Shown piece by piece: positions 20,466 to 30,789 of a DNA stretch of 36,439 nucleotides. The notes beneath the pieces were generated by a model, which ran no database searches, was not told the DNA's origin, and saw nothing but the letters and a program-made list of their open reading frames with translations. The stretch covers positions 1 to 36,439 of the forward strand of contig NZ_PDZH01000043.1 of assembly GCF_002735695.1 (NCBI RefSeq), written 5' to 3'. Source of the DNA: Chitinimonas sp. BJB300. GTDB lineage: Bacteria > Pseudomonadota > Gammaproteobacteria > Burkholderiales > Chitinimonadaceae. A program made the translations under genes and the position numbers. The stretch's first letter is position 1. Each line of letters opens with the position of its first letter.

Positions 20466-23400
20466 ATGCTCCTCACCCAACGTTCCTATCTGCTACGCGC
20501 CCTTGTTATCGTTGCCCTATATTGGCTTGCCGCCCAAATCGGCTTTGCCTTTATCGACCAGCGCTACCTTACCCCTGTCTGGCCACCCGCGGCGGTTGCC
20601 ACGGGTGCAGCGCTCTTGTACGGACCTCGAAGCCTGCTCGGGGTGGCGCTCTATATCTTTTACGATTACGTCGCCGTCAATTTCGGTGACATGGCGCGCT
20701 ATGGCAACGGGCTGATAGAACCGGCCAGCATGCTGATTTCCGCCAGTGCCGTAGCTTGGCTGGCCAGACGTGAGGCGCTGGACCTGAGCTTGAGCACGCT
20801 GCGCGCCAATGTCATGCTGATGGTGATGGCGCTGCTTTACGCCGCCTGCAATGCGGGTCTTTCCACCCTGGCCTACTGTGGCTGGGCTAAGCTGCAAATC
20901 TGCACGCAGCAAGGTTGGGCCGCCCATTGGTTGCAAGCCGCCTTGGGCGACCTGTTCGGCGCACTGGTCTGCCTGCCAGCCTTGCTGTCGTGGGCGCTGC
21001 GGCTAGATCCACAGGTCCGCGCCAGACTCCCCATGCTGCCCGGCTATTGGGCTGCCCCCCTGAAGCTGACCCGGCCACAATGCGCATTTATCGCCGCTGG
21101 GGCGGCATTCACCGTGCTGGCATGGTGGCTGGCCCGCTATGCCCCCCTACCCGTCGAACTGATAGGCTTCTTCGCACTTCCCTTGTTGGTATGGGCGGCG
21201 ATTCGATTCCAGCCATTGTTTGTCCACTCCACCATCCTGGTGACAGGCTTGATCACGCTGGGCCTGCAACTATCAGGGCCAGACACATCGCACCACGACC
21301 CACTGACCCAGGTGGCGTCATTGGGGCTATTTCTCCTCAGCCTCTCCACCCTCACGCTGCTGGTCAGTGTCGTGATGCAGCAGCAGCGCGACCTGGCCTC
21401 GGCACTCGCCCATCAGGTTGAACAAGCTCGGATCGAGACCCTTCTATCCGCCGCCCCTGAAGCCATCGTCAGCATCGACAGCCATTACCTCATCCGTTAT
21501 TGGAATCCTGCTGCGGAAACGATATTCGGCTGGACACGTGCGGAAGCGTTAGGGCGACATATAGACAGCCTGTTACCGCTGCAAACCCTGTGCAATCGGG
21601 ACAATGTCGGCATTGCCTACTTTCTTGAGCAAGGCCAGGGCACCTTGCCCGGCCAGGTTGTGGAGCTGGAAGCCGTGCATGCGCATGGCCACCGGGTACC
21701 GATTGAGTTGGCACTGACCGCCTACCAGCATGGTGAAAACCGGCATACCACCGCTTTTATTCGCGATATCTCCGAGCGTAAGCAAAACGAAGCCGCCCTG
21801 GCGGCGGCGGAAGTACGCGCCCGAGAGCTCACCGACAAACTGCCCCTGGCCGTTTTCCAGTTGCGTATCGATGCCAACGCGCCCCGGATTATTTTTGCGA
21901 ATTCCCAATGGCAGGAATTTGGTTGCGCACCGGAAACCATCGTTGCCGACATCAACGAAGCCTTCAGCCTGATTGTTGCATCCGACCTGAAAAGCGTACG
22001 GGATTCAATCAACGCTGCCATCGCAGCGCGCCAACCATGGGAGCAATCATTCCGTATCCGCCGCAGCGATGGTGAACAACGCTGGGTATGGGGCGAAGCA
22101 AGGCCCAGCCTGGAGCGCGACGGCAAGCTGATCTGGAATGGCTATTGGCAGGATGTTACCGACAGCCAGCGGGCCAGTGCGGAATTGGCCAGCGCGCGCG
22201 ACCTGGCACAGGACTCGCGTCAGCGACTGATTGATCTGTCGGACGCGCTGCCGCTCGCCATCTTCCAGCTGCGCCTGGAGCCCGATGGCCATCTGCACTA
22301 CCCCTTCGCGAGCGCCAAGGTGCGCGACATTATCGGCGTGGAATACTACGAACTACAAAAAGACGCCACGACCCGCTGGCGTTGCATGGTAGCGGAGGAC
22401 CGGATCACCGGGCAGGCATTCCTGCAGCGCGCCATTACCGACAAGACCGGCACCGACTTTGAAAGCCGGTTGCAGGTCAAAGGCAAGCTGCTGTGGGTGC
22501 ATACTCGTTCTACTTGCAGCAGGCATGAGGATGGCACCTGGGTGTGGAATGGCTTCTGGATGGATGTCACCGAATCGCACCAGCAAGCCGCGGCGCTACG
22601 CGCTGCCAAGGAAGAGGCCGAAAACGCCACACATGCCAAGTCGCTTTTCCTGGCAAACATGAGCCATGAAATCCGTACGCCCATGAATGCCATCATCGGC
22701 ATGGCCCATCTTGCGCAAAAAACCGCACTTTCCGCCAAGCAACGCGACTACGTGAGCAAAATCCATACGGCAGGTGTATCACTACTCGGGGTGATCAACG
22801 ATATTCTCGACTTTTCCAAGATCGAAGCAGGTAGGCTGGATGTAGAGATGATTGATTTCGACCTGGACGAAGTCCTGTCCAATGTGGCCGCTATCACCAG
22901 CACCCGCGCAGAGGAAAAAGGGCTGGAATACCTGTTTGATATCCCGCGGGAAGTGCCGCGCCGGTTGAAGGGAGATCCACTGCGTCTGGGGCAGATCCTG
23001 ATCAACCTGATCAACAACGCCGTCAAATTCACCGAATATGGTGAAGTACGCCTTAGCGCAAAGCTTGAAAACGCGCAGGCCAGCGGGGTGCAATTGAGTT
23101 TTTGTGTCAGCTATACCGGCATCGGCATGAGCCACGAACAGGCGGCAACGCTGTTCCAGGCCTTTCAGCAGGCAGACGGCTCCACAACGCGTCGCTTTGG
23201 TGGAACCGGGCTAGGCTTAAGTATCTCCCGCCGGCTGGTTGAAATGATGGGCGGGCAAATTTCAGTTCAGAGCATTGAAGGTCAGGGGTCCCAATTCTTG
23301 TTCAGCATTCAACTTGCCTACGGTGGCGACAAAGCACGCCCCAAACGAATTCTGCCTGCCGCCTTCAACGACATGCGGGTGCTGGTGGTCGATGACAATG

Positions 23401-24791
23401 AGACGGCCCGCGAGGTGCTGGTTGATGCGCTCAGTGAGATGCCATTCCATGTGGATGCCGTCGACTCGGGCGCGGCCGCCCTGCGCGCCATCCGCATTGC
23501 CGACAGCAACTCGCCGTACCGGGTCGTGCTGACCGACTGGCAGATGAAGGGAGTGGATGGGATCGAGCTGACACGTCTGGTAAAACAAGACCAGGGCCTG
23601 CAGCAAATCCCCCTGATCGTGTTGGTCACCGCCTTCGGCCGCGAAGAAGTCCGTCACCGCGCCGAGCAGGCAGCCATCGACGGCTTTTTGCTCAAGCCGG
23701 TCAACCGCTCCAGCCTGTTTGATACCCTCATCACGCTATTTGGCTCAAAGGAAGCCGAGGTCGCCGTACCCGCTTCGACCCCGGCGAAAGTGCAAGGACT
23801 AGATGGCATCCGTATTTTGCTGGTGGAGGACAACGAAGTGAACCAGCAGATTGCCGCAGAATTGCTGCAAGGCATCGGCCTTAGCATCGAAGTTGCCGGC
23901 AATGGGCAAGAAGCACTCGACAAGCTGCACCGGCAAGGTCCTGACTATTACGCCATGGTGTTCATGGACCTGCAGATGCCAGTCATGGACGGACATGAAG
24001 CCACCTTGGCGATTCGCGCCGATCGCCGCTTCGATGCCCTACCCATCGTCGCCATGACTGCCCACGCCATGGTGGAAGAACGAGAGCGCTGCCTGCGGGA
24101 AGGCATGCAGGACCATATCAGCAAGCCCATCGAACCCGATACGCTGTATGCCTGCGCACATCGCTGGGTCAACAAGCAGACGATTGCACCCACGCAACCG
24201 CCTGCCCAGGTCGGATTGCCGCAACTGGCCGGACTGGACAGCCAGGATGGCTTGCGCCGGGTGGCCGGCAATATGAAGCTCTATCGGAAATTACTGGGCC
24301 AGTATAGCGAGCGCTTTCTGCATAGTGCCGCCCGGATCCACGACTTGCTCGATACCGATCGCGAAGCGGCGGAACGCGAAGCCCATTCGATCAAAGGCGT
24401 TTCAGCCAATCTGGGCGCCCACGACATCGCTGCATTGGCGGGCGTCATCGAAGCGGGCATTGTCGCCAACGGGACGGCCGCCTCACTCGGCGAGGCGATA
24501 CAAACACTGGAACGAGCCTTGCAACCACTCTGCCAAGGATTGACGCAGTGGTTCACCGCCGCCGCAACACCTGTAACAACCGCCTTGGGGCTGGTCGAGG
24601 TTGTCAAACAACTGGATTCGCAGCTTCAAAGCCAAAACCAAGCTGCACATGCCTTGGTGGAGCAACACACCACCCTGCTGCGCCAGGGCCTCGGCCATGC
24701 CTTTGCTGCAGTCGAACAAGCAGTAGCTGAACGAGACTACGCCGCTGCCCATGCGCTGCTCGGTGTGTTGGCCGGACGGGCTGGACTATAA
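20466..24791 (+). CDS. MASE1-PAS hybrid sensor histidine kinase with two receivers and HPt
   Basis: This 1441-residue membrane-bound hybrid kinase has the domain order: MASE1-like multi-helix membrane sensor (about 1-300), three PAS domains (about 320-435, 455-575, 590-710), HisKA with H734 in [12 protein letters not shown], HATPase (about 830-955), receiver 1 with D1024 (LTDWQMKG), receiver 2 with D1168 ([11 protein letters not shown]) and HPt with H1307 ([11 protein letters not shown]). It is a self-contained phosphorelay that still needs an outside response regulator. The G1 box reads SYTGIGM where the family has DTGIGM, so Y883 replaces the aspartate that holds adenine; ATP binding may be impaired. 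The ATG at 20466 has no clear ribosome-binding site. It lies next to a closely related kinase gene. The signal is unknown. Confidence 0.88.
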   Translation: MLLTQRSYLLRALVIVALYWLAAQIGFAFIDQRYLTPVWPPAAVATGAALLYGPRSLLGVALYIFYDYVAVNFGDMARYGNGLIEPASMLISASAVAWLARREALDLSLSTLRANVMLMVMALLYAACNAGLSTLAYCGWAKLQICTQQGWAAHWLQAALGDLFGALVCLPALLSWALRLDPQVRARLPMLPGYWAAPLKLTRPQCAFIAAGAAFTVLAWWLARYAPLPVELIGFFALPLLVWAAIRFQPLFVHSTILVTGLITLGLQLSGPDTSHHDPLTQVASLGLFLLSLSTLTLLVSVVMQQQRDLASALAHQVEQARIETLLSAAPEAIVSIDSHYLIRYWNPAAETIFGWTRAEALGRHIDSLLPLQTLCNRDNVGIAYFLEQGQGTLPGQVVELEAVHAHGHRVPIELALTAYQHGENRHTTAFIRDISERKQNEAALAAAEVRARELTDKLPLAVFQLRIDANAPRIIFANSQWQEFGCAPETIVADINEAFSLIVASDLKSVRDSINAAIAARQPWEQSFRIRRSDGEQRWVWGEARPSLERDGKLIWNGYWQDVTDSQRASAELASARDLAQDSRQRLIDLSDALPLAIFQLRLEPDGHLHYPFASAKVRDIIGVEYYELQKDATTRWRCMVAEDRITGQAFLQRAITDKTGTDFESRLQVKGKLLWVHTRSTCSRHEDGTWVWNGFWMDVTESHQQAAALRAAKEEAENATHAKSLFLANMSHEIRTPMNAIIGMAHLAQKTALSAKQRDYVSKIHTAGVSLLGVINDILDFSKIEAGRLDVEMIDFDLDEVLSNVAAITSTRAEEKGLEYLFDIPREVPRRLKGDPLRLGQILINLINNAVKFTEYGEVRLSAKLENAQASGVQLSFCVSYTGIGMSHEQAATLFQAFQQADGSTTRRFGGTGLGLSISRRLVEMMGGQISVQSIEGQGSQFLFSIQLAYGGDKARPKRILPAAFNDMRVLVVDDNETAREVLVDALSEMPFHVDAVDSGAAALRAIRIADSNSPYRVVLTDWQMKGVDGIELTRLVKQDQGLQQIPLIVLVTAFGREEVRHRAEQAAIDGFLLKPVNRSSLFDTLITLFGSKEAEVAVPASTPAKVQGLDGIRILLVEDNEVNQQIAAELLQGIGLSIEVAGNGQEALDKLHRQGPDYYAMVFMDLQMPVMDGHEATLAIRADRRFDALPIVAMTAHAMVEERERCLREGMQDHISKPIEPDTLYACAHRWVNKQTIAPTQPPAQVGLPQLAGLDSQDGLRRVAGNMKLYRKLLGQYSERFLHSAARIHDLLDTDREAAEREAHSIKGVSANLGAHDIAALAGVIEAGIVANGTAASLGEAIQTLERALQPLCQGLTQWFTAAATPVTTALGLVEVVKQLDSQLQSQNQAAHALVEQHTTLLRQGLGHAFAAVEQAVAERDYAAAHALLGVLAGRAGL

Positions 24792-24792
24792 T
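24787..24792 (+). promoter_or_regulatory. possible -10 box overlapping the first kinase's stop codon
   Basis: A consensus TATAAT at 24787-24792 contains the TAA stop (24789-24791) of the first kinase and lies 25 nt before the ATG of the second. No good -35 is present at 16-18 bp. It may give the second kinase its own promoter. Alternatively it is a chance product of the CTA-TAA-T sequence. Confidence 0.4.
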
Positions 24793-24817
24793 CGACATCG
24801 GATCGAACAACCCAATC

Positions 24818-27517
24818 ATGCCAACCACCCATTCAAGCCAGTACTGGCGGCCACAGTTTGAGCGCGCACTCAGCATTATGCGTGACCAGCCCGAGCAAGG
24901 CCGGCGAATTGGTCGCGAACTACAGGCCCAAGGTCAGCGCGATGACCAGATCGCCCCCACCCTCTATGGCGAGCTGGTGCAGGCACTCTGCGACTTCTTT
25001 GACGACCGGAATGCCCATACCGTGGCGACCTTCCAACGTCTCGATGACGCTTTCAGCACACATCAGTTGCAGGAAGGGTTGTTACTCAGCCGCTATGGCC
25101 TGAGCGCTGTCTACCGCGTGCTCGGAAAAGTCGAAGAAGCCTACCAATACGGCCAGCGCTATATCCTGCCTATCCTGCCGGAAAAGCCCGAACTGGGCAG
25201 CGTGCTCGCACTGAACACCCTGGGCATCATCGCGCAGGAACGTGGGCTGACCGATGAAGCGCTGCGTCACTTCTACGCGGCACTGGAAGCGGCAAGAACC
25301 CTGGGGCTGCGGGCGCGGGAAGCGCAGATTAGCTGCAATATCGGCGAGCTGTTCTATATCTGCGGCAATGCCGACGATGGCGAAACAACGCTCTGGCAGG
25401 CCTATGAACTCGCCCAGGACTGTGACGAAGACTGGCTGGTGCCTTTTATCTGCTTCATACTCGCACTATGCAAGCTGTCCCGTGATGACATTGAAGGCGC
25501 CCACGGCGTCATTGCGCCCTTCTTGCCGCCCTCGCCCGCCTTCCAGCACGCATCGCCCTCCAACCGCGGATTTTTCCTTGCGGTGGCATGTTATACCTTG
25601 GCGCATCAGGTAAAGCTGGATGAAGCCCAAACCTATTGCCAGCAAGCGTTAGCCGAAATAGACAGCTACGAGGAAAGACATCTGCGGCCCTACATCTGGT
25701 GGGCCTGCGGGCATCTGCATTACCGGCAGGGTATGTTGGCCAAAGCCGTGCAGTACCTCAATCGCGCCATTGATGAAACCGGCGAGATGGGCTACACCTT
25801 CATGCCTATGCGGGCTTGCAATGACTTGGCTGAAATTCATGCCGCGCAGGGTCACTGGCAGGCCGCCTTGCTAGATTACCAGCGCTATCACCGTCTGTAT
25901 GAAAAAGCACAGGGACAGGCAACGCGCACCAAATTGCTGATGTTCAGCATTCAGAGCGACCTGCGCACAGCCGAAGCCGCCCGCAAGCATGCAGAAGAGT
26001 CAACTCGCGCCAAATCCATGTTTCTAGCCAACATGAGCCATGAAATCCGCACACCGATGAATGCCATCATCGGCATGGCCCACTTGGCGCTCAAGACGCC
26101 ACTCACCCCCAAGCAACGCGACTATATCGACAAGATCCACAACGCCGGCCTGTCTTTGCTGGGGGTAATCAACGATATCCTCGATTTCTCCAAGATCGAA
26201 GCCGGCAGGCTCGATGTGGAATCAGTTGATTTCGACCTTGATGATGTACTGGCCAATGTGGCGTCCGTCACCAATGCACGTGCCCATGCCAAAGGGCTGG
26301 GCTATACGTTTGATATCCCCGCCAATATCCCGCAACGGCTTAAGGGTGATCCGCTACGCCTTGGGCAGATCTTGATCAACCTGCTCAATAACGCCGTCAA
26401 GTTTACCGAGGAGGGAAAGGTAACACTCAGCGCCGCGCTGGAGAAGCAGGATACCCGCGGTATTCGAATTCGTTTTAACGTACGCGATACCGGCATCGGC
26501 ATGACCGAAGAGGAAGTCACCCGGTTGTTCCAGGCCTTCACCCAGGCTGATGGCTCCACTACACGCAAATTTGGCGGCACCGGTCTGGGCCTGAGCATTT
26601 CGCGCCGACTGGTAGAGATGATGGGGGGAAAAATCGGCGTGCAAAGCCGTGTAGGCGAAGGCGCCTTATTCCACTTCACGGCCTTGTTCCAGGCCGCCAC
26701 CACACCCAGCAAACAACCCACACCCGAAACCCCGAGCAGCCTGCCGAGCTTTGGCGGCGTACGGGTATTGCTGGTGGAAGACAACGAAATCAACCAACAG
26801 ATTGCCCAGGAGTTGTTGCAAGCCGCTGGTGTCAACGTCACCGTGGCGAACAATGGCAGAGAGGCGCTCGACAAGCTGCTGGCTGTCGAGCCCGCCCCAT
26901 TCGATTTGGTGCTGCTTGATGTACAGATGCCTGTCATGGACGGCTTTGCCACTATCCGGGCGATTCGCGCAGAGCCCAGCCTTACCGATCTCCCCGTGGT
27001 TGCAATGACGGCCCATGCATTGCTGGAAGAAAAACAGCGTTGCCTGGATTCGGGCATGAACGATCACCTCGCCAAGCCCATCACACCGCAGGCCTTATTC
27101 GATACGGTTGCCCACTGGGCGGCACGACATAGCGTCACCGTAGTGGATGCAACCTCAACCGATGTCAACCTACCCGATCTGCCCGGCTTGAATGTGGTCA
27201 GCGGCCTGGCCCGTACACTGGGCGACAAAACACTTTATCTTGCCTTGCTGCAACGCTTTTACAAGGAACAAGCTGGCGTAACTGAACGCATTCGCACCGC
27301 CTTGCCTAATGAACTGGCCTTGGCACATCGGCTGGCCCATACCCTGAAAAGCGTGGCCGGCTTGATCGGCGCAACAGAAGTGCAACGATTGGCAGCCGAC
27401 ATCGAGAGCAAGCTCGAACAACCGACAGCACCCAACATCACGGTAGAACTCGACCAACTGGCCCGAGTTTTGAATCAGCTTCTGGCAGGGCTCAATATCG
27501 CCATATCCCATCTATAA
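24818..27517 (+). CDS. TPR-containing hybrid histidine kinase with receiver and HPt
   Basis: This 899-residue kinase has no membrane segments and is probably cytosolic. Its N-terminal part (about 50-370) consists of TPR-like helical repeats, such as [20 protein letters not shown] and [20 protein letters not shown], likely the sensing or protein-binding region. HisKA follows with H408 ([12 protein letters not shown]), then HATPase with an intact DTGIGM and [12 protein letters not shown], a receiver with D701 ([11 protein letters not shown]), and HPt with H841 ([12 protein letters not shown]). The kinase core is strikingly similar to the upstream kinase, pointing to duplication of the catalytic part with exchange of sensors. 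The gap to the upstream gene is 26 bp. The ribosome-binding site is poor. Partner and signal are unknown. Confidence 0.88.
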   Translation: MPTTHSSQYWRPQFERALSIMRDQPEQGRRIGRELQAQGQRDDQIAPTLYGELVQALCDFFDDRNAHTVATFQRLDDAFSTHQLQEGLLLSRYGLSAVYRVLGKVEEAYQYGQRYILPILPEKPELGSVLALNTLGIIAQERGLTDEALRHFYAALEAARTLGLRAREAQISCNIGELFYICGNADDGETTLWQAYELAQDCDEDWLVPFICFILALCKLSRDDIEGAHGVIAPFLPPSPAFQHASPSNRGFFLAVACYTLAHQVKLDEAQTYCQQALAEIDSYEERHLRPYIWWACGHLHYRQGMLAKAVQYLNRAIDETGEMGYTFMPMRACNDLAEIHAAQGHWQAALLDYQRYHRLYEKAQGQATRTKLLMFSIQSDLRTAEAARKHAEESTRAKSMFLANMSHEIRTPMNAIIGMAHLALKTPLTPKQRDYIDKIHNAGLSLLGVINDILDFSKIEAGRLDVESVDFDLDDVLANVASVTNARAHAKGLGYTFDIPANIPQRLKGDPLRLGQILINLLNNAVKFTEEGKVTLSAALEKQDTRGIRIRFNVRDTGIGMTEEEVTRLFQAFTQADGSTTRKFGGTGLGLSISRRLVEMMGGKIGVQSRVGEGALFHFTALFQAATTPSKQPTPETPSSLPSFGGVRVLLVEDNEINQQIAQELLQAAGVNVTVANNGREALDKLLAVEPAPFDLVLLDVQMPVMDGFATIRAIRAEPSLTDLPVVAMTAHALLEEKQRCLDSGMNDHLAKPITPQALFDTVAHWAARHSVTVVDATSTDVNLPDLPGLNVVSGLARTLGDKTLYLALLQRFYKEQAGVTERIRTALPNELALAHRLAHTLKSVAGLIGATEVQRLAADIESKLEQPTAPNITVELDQLARVLNQLLAGLNIAISHL

Positions 27518-27618
27518 TCCCCCACTGGCAAGCCGCTCACCCGTAAACGCCTTTGGCGGAATAGCGAGTTGGCGCAAAATTGCACAAATAGCAGGCCAAC
27601 CTGCTTGCCCGGCTCCGG

Positions 27619-27624
27619 TATAAT
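27619..27624 (+). promoter_or_regulatory. possible prfB -10 box
   Basis: TATAAT (27619-27624) within CCGGTATAATTCGCGG lies 33 nt before the prfB start codon. No good -35 hexamer is found 16-18 bp upstream. The position fits a promoter for the prfB-ivy-lysS group, which follows the kinase genes after a 140-bp gap without a terminator. Confidence 0.45.
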
Positions 27625-27657
27625 TCGCGGTTTATTCAGATTTCAGCAGACGCCGCC

Positions 27658-28762
27658 ATGGAAGCCGAACAGCTCAACGCCATTGAAAACGCCCTCGCCG
27701 ATCTCGCCGCCCGTGGCGACGAACTGCGGAGGTATCTTTGACTACCCCGGGAAGAAAGACCGCCTGGAAGAAGTAAGTCGCCTCTCGGAAGACCCCAGCA
27801 TTTGGAACGACCAGAAGCGCGCCCAGGAAATCGGGCGCGAGCGTAAGGCGCTGGAAGACGTGGTGCTTGTATTGGACCAACTCGCCAGTGGCGTTGCCGA
27901 TGGCCGCGACCTGTTCGATATGGCCAAGGCCGAAGCCGACTGGGGCACGATGGCCTCCATCGAAACCGATGTTGCCGAGCTGGAGCGCAAAGTAGCCGCG
28001 CTTGAATTCCGACGCATGTTCAGCAACCCGATGGACCCCAATGCCTGCTTTATCGACATCCAGTCTGGCGCTGGCGGCACCGAGGCCCAAGACTGGGCCG
28101 GCATGCTGATGCGCATGTATCTGCGCTATGGCGAGCGCAAAGGTTTCAAAGTAGAGATCATGGAAGAGTCGGACGGTGAAGTCGCCGGCATTTCCAGCTG
28201 CACCATCAAGCTTACTGGTGACTATGCCTACGGCTTTCTACGCACTGAAACCGGCGTACATCGTTTGGTGCGGGTATCTCCGTTCGATTCGAATGCCCGC
28301 CGGCATACCTCCTTCTCCAGCGTGTTCATCTACCCAGAAGTCGATGACAGCATCGAAATCGAAATCAACCCGGCCGACCTGCGTATCGATACCTATCGTG
28401 CCTCGGGCGCGGGTGGTCAGCACATCAACAAGACCGATTCAGCGGTGCGGATCACCCACGTGCCAACCAACATCGTCGTGCAGTGCCAGAACGACCGTTC
28501 GCAACACCGCAATAAAGACGAAGCCATGCAAATGCTGCGTGCCAAGCTTTACGAAGCCGAGCTGCGCAAACGCATGGAAGCCCAGCAAGCACTGGAAGCT
28601 GGCAAATCCGATATAGGCTGGGGACACCAAATTCGTTCCTACGTGTTCGACCAAAGCCGCGTGAAAGATTTGCGCACCAATGTCGAAGTGGGCAACGTCA
28701 AAGGCGTGATGGATGGCGACCTCGATATCTTTATCCAGGCCAGCCTGAAGCAAGGCGTGTAA
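27658..28762 (+). CDS. prfB: Peptide chain release factor 2, programmed +1 frameshift
   Basis: RF2 recognises UGA and UAA and triggers peptide release on the ribosome. The gene starts at ATG 27658; the zero frame meets TGA at 27739-27741 after 27 codons (...LRRYL). Translation continues in the +1 frame from GAC at 27740, giving 367 residues (E. coli: 365). The frameshift site has the classic parts: an internal SD-like GGAGG just before TAT CTT TGA C. When RF2 is scarce the ribosome slips at CTT-TGA, so RF2 controls its own synthesis. The stop-codon recognition motif SPF is at 207-209 and the catalytic GGQ at 252-254. A naive ORF call beginning at 27569 in the +1 frame has a wrong N-terminus. 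Confidence 0.96.
27730..27742 (+). promoter_or_regulatory. prfB recoding site (SD-like GGAGG plus CTT TGA C)
   Basis: This is the programmed +1 frameshift signal. A purine-rich SD-like GGAGG ends at about 27732, followed by the slippery CTT (27736-27738) and the in-frame stop TGA (27739-27741) with the poor-termination context C at 27742. The arrangement matches the conserved bacterial prfB signal, though the SD-like element is GCGGAGG rather than the E. coli AGGGGG. Confidence 0.93.
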
Positions 28763-28764
28763 TC

Positions 28765-29184
28765 ATGTTGCGATACGTCGTTCTCCCGTTGATGATGGTG
28801 TTATCGGCCATACCCGTTGCCGCCAGCGAGGCCCCTTACACACGTTATGCTTACGAAGTTGAGCTGACAGACCCTGCCTTCAAAAAGGCAATGCGCCCGT
28901 TACTGCGTCAAGCGAGCAAAGTGGCTCCATGGGTCAATAATCTCGGCGTAGTCTCCCCCGGCGAGCGAGTCATCATCAATGGTCAAGACGGTTGGGTATA
29001 TCAAGGCTGTCAACCGCATGGCTGCCCGAATGAAGGCTACGTCTTGCTTTACCTTCCTGCCCAACAGAACGCCTATGGCCTGTTCTGGCGCAGCTTCGAT
29101 AAAGCAGCGCACCCCGATCGTCTCTGGCTTGGCAAGCCAGGTCGTCCTATACAAGATTTGCTAGAACAACAGCGCCTCAAATAA
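28765..29184 (+). CDS. Ivy-family C-type lysozyme inhibitor
   Basis: This 139-residue exported protein has a signal peptide of about 20 residues ([20 protein letters not shown]). The mature part carries the Ivy hallmark loop CQPHGC (82-87), equivalent to CKPHDC in E. coli Ivy, which plugs the lysozyme active site with its histidine while the two cysteines form a disulfide. Other family-like parts are the surrounding [21 protein letters not shown] strands, shown here in two pieces: GWVYQG and GYVLLYLP. The expected role is periplasmic protection of peptidoglycan from C-type lysozyme or control of lytic transglycosylases. It starts 2 nt after the prfB stop, so it is co-translated with prfB, and lysS follows 23 bp later. 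The location between two translation genes is unexpected. Confidence 0.8.
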   Translation: MLRYVVLPLMMVLSAIPVAASEAPYTRYAYEVELTDPAFKKAMRPLLRQASKVAPWVNNLGVVSPGERVIINGQDGWVYQGCQPHGCPNEGYVLLYLPAQQNAYGLFWRSFDKAAHPDRLWLGKPGRPIQDLLEQQRLK

Positions 29185-29207
29185 CCAAGTCAGAGCCGTA
29201 TACACCT

Positions 29208-30713
29208 ATGTCCGAAGAACAAACCCCGCTCGTCCTAGACGAAAACCAGCTGATTGCTGAACGTCGTGCCAAGTTGGCGGAAATCCGCAAGCAAGGTATC
29301 GCCTTCCCCAACGACTTCAAACCCGCGAACAGGGCGGGCAATCTGCATGCAAAGTACGATGCGGCGGAAAAGGAAGTGCTGGAGGCAGACCTGATCGAGG
29401 TATCGGTCGCTGGCCGCATGATGTTGAAGCGGGTGATGGGCAAGGCCGCCTTCGCCACCATCCAGGATGAATCTGGCCGTATCCAGTTGTATATCTCGTT
29501 GGATAAAGTCGGCGAAACCGCGCTGGCTGCATTCAGGACCTGGGACCTTGGCGATATTCTGGGTGCCAGCGGCACCCTGATGAAGACCAAGACGGGCGAG
29601 CTCAGCGTGCAAGTCACCGAGCTGCGTCTTTTGGTCAAGGCCCTGCGCCCGCTGCCAGAGAAATTCCATGGCATGACCGACCAGGAACAGAAATACCGCC
29701 AACGTTATCTGGACCTGATCACCAACGACCAAAGCCGCGATACGTTTATCAAGCGCTCCAAGATCGTGCAGAAGATTCGCGAGTTCATGAGTGACGAAGG
29801 TTACCTTGAAGTCGAAACACCGATGATGCACCCGATTCCGGGCGGCGCCGCGGCCAAACCATTTGTGACGCATCACAATGCGCTCGACATGCCGCTGTAC
29901 CTGCGTATTGCGCCGGAGCTGTATTTGAAGCGCCTCGTGGTAGGCGGTATGGAGCGCGTGTTCGAAATCAACCGCAACTTCCGCAACGAAGGGATGAGCA
30001 CACGCCACAACCCCGAATTCACGATGCTGGAAAGCTACGAAGCGTATGCCGATTACAACCGCATCATGGACTTGACCGAAGCGATGATCCGCCATGCCGC
30101 CCGTGAAGTGGTCGGTCATACCGCCGTGACATACCAGGGCAAGATCGTCGACCTCGCCAAGCCTTTCGAGCGGCTGACTGTGGAAGAAGCCATTCTCCAG
30201 CACAACCCCGAGTACACCAAAAAACAGCTGAACGACCGCGTCTGGCTAAAAGGCGAGATCGAACGGCTTGGCGGCAAGAGTTTTGCCACCAGCGGTATTG
30301 CAGGGCTCCAGTTCAGCCTGTTTGAAGAAACGACCGAGACCAAGCTGTGGGACCCGACCTATATCATCGACTACCCGGTCGAAATCTCCCCGCTGGCGCG
30401 CGGCTCAGACACCCGCCCCGGCATTACCGAACGGTTCGAGCTATTCGCCGTGGGCCGCGAATTAGCAAACGGCTTTTCTGAGTTGAACGACCCGGAAGAA
30501 CAGTCCGAGCGCTTCCTCGACCAGGTACGTCAGAAGGATGCCGGCGATGAAGAAGCCATGCACTACGACGCCGAGTACATTCGTGCCTTGGAGCACGGCC
30601 TGCCCCCTACCGGTGGCCTGGGTGTCGGTATCGACCGCCTGGTGATGCTGCTGACCGATGCCGCGTCGATTCGCGATGTCATCTTGTTCCCACAAATGCG
30701 CCGCGAGGATTGA
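29208..30713 (+). CDS. lysS: Lysyl-tRNA synthetase, class II
   Basis: This enzyme charges tRNA-Lys with lysine in the cytosol. At 501 residues it has the usual class-II LysRS length (E. coli: 505). An N-terminal OB-fold anticodon-binding domain (about 60-150) precedes the catalytic domain, with motif 2 [20 protein letters not shown] at 252-271 and motif 3 [12 protein letters not shown] near 469-480. prfB-lysS is a well-known conserved gene pair in proteobacteria; here an Ivy gene has been placed between them. The ribosome-binding site is weak. A strong terminator follows. Confidence 0.96.
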   Translation: MSEEQTPLVLDENQLIAERRAKLAEIRKQGIAFPNDFKPANRAGNLHAKYDAAEKEVLEADLIEVSVAGRMMLKRVMGKAAFATIQDESGRIQLYISLDKVGETALAAFRTWDLGDILGASGTLMKTKTGELSVQVTELRLLVKALRPLPEKFHGMTDQEQKYRQRYLDLITNDQSRDTFIKRSKIVQKIREFMSDEGYLEVETPMMHPIPGGAAAKPFVTHHNALDMPLYLRIAPELYLKRLVVGGMERVFEINRNFRNEGMSTRHNPEFTMLESYEAYADYNRIMDLTEAMIRHAAREVVGHTAVTYQGKIVDLAKPFERLTVEEAILQHNPEYTKKQLNDRVWLKGEIERLGGKSFATSGIAGLQFSLFEETTETKLWDPTYIIDYPVEISPLARGSDTRPGITERFELFAVGRELANGFSELNDPEEQSERFLDQVRQKDAGDEEAMHYDAEYIRALEHGLPPTGGLGVGIDRLVMLLTDAASIRDVILFPQMRRED

Positions 30714-30730
30714 GTCTGATCTGTTCAGGT

Positions 30731-30763
30731 AAAACAATGGGAGCGCTGGCTCCCATTGTTTTT
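30731..30763 (+). terminator. intrinsic terminator after lysS
   Basis: AACAATGGGAGC (30733-30744) pairs perfectly with GCTCCCATTGTT (30749-30760) around the loop GCTG, and further T residues follow to 30763. It starts 18 nt after the lysS stop and closes the prfB-ivy-lysS unit. Confidence 0.92.
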
Positions 30764-30789
30764 GGCAGCCCTAGCAAAAGTCTGAAGTC

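Noticed and set aside
27569-27657. Upstream extension of the prfB +1 frame
   Set aside because: The real start is ATG 27658 in the zero frame with the programmed frameshift; the extension overlaps the promoter region.
29235-30203. 322-residue minus-strand frame opposite lysS
   Set aside because: lysS on the plus strand has all class-II motifs; the reverse frame is histidine-rich and without family features.
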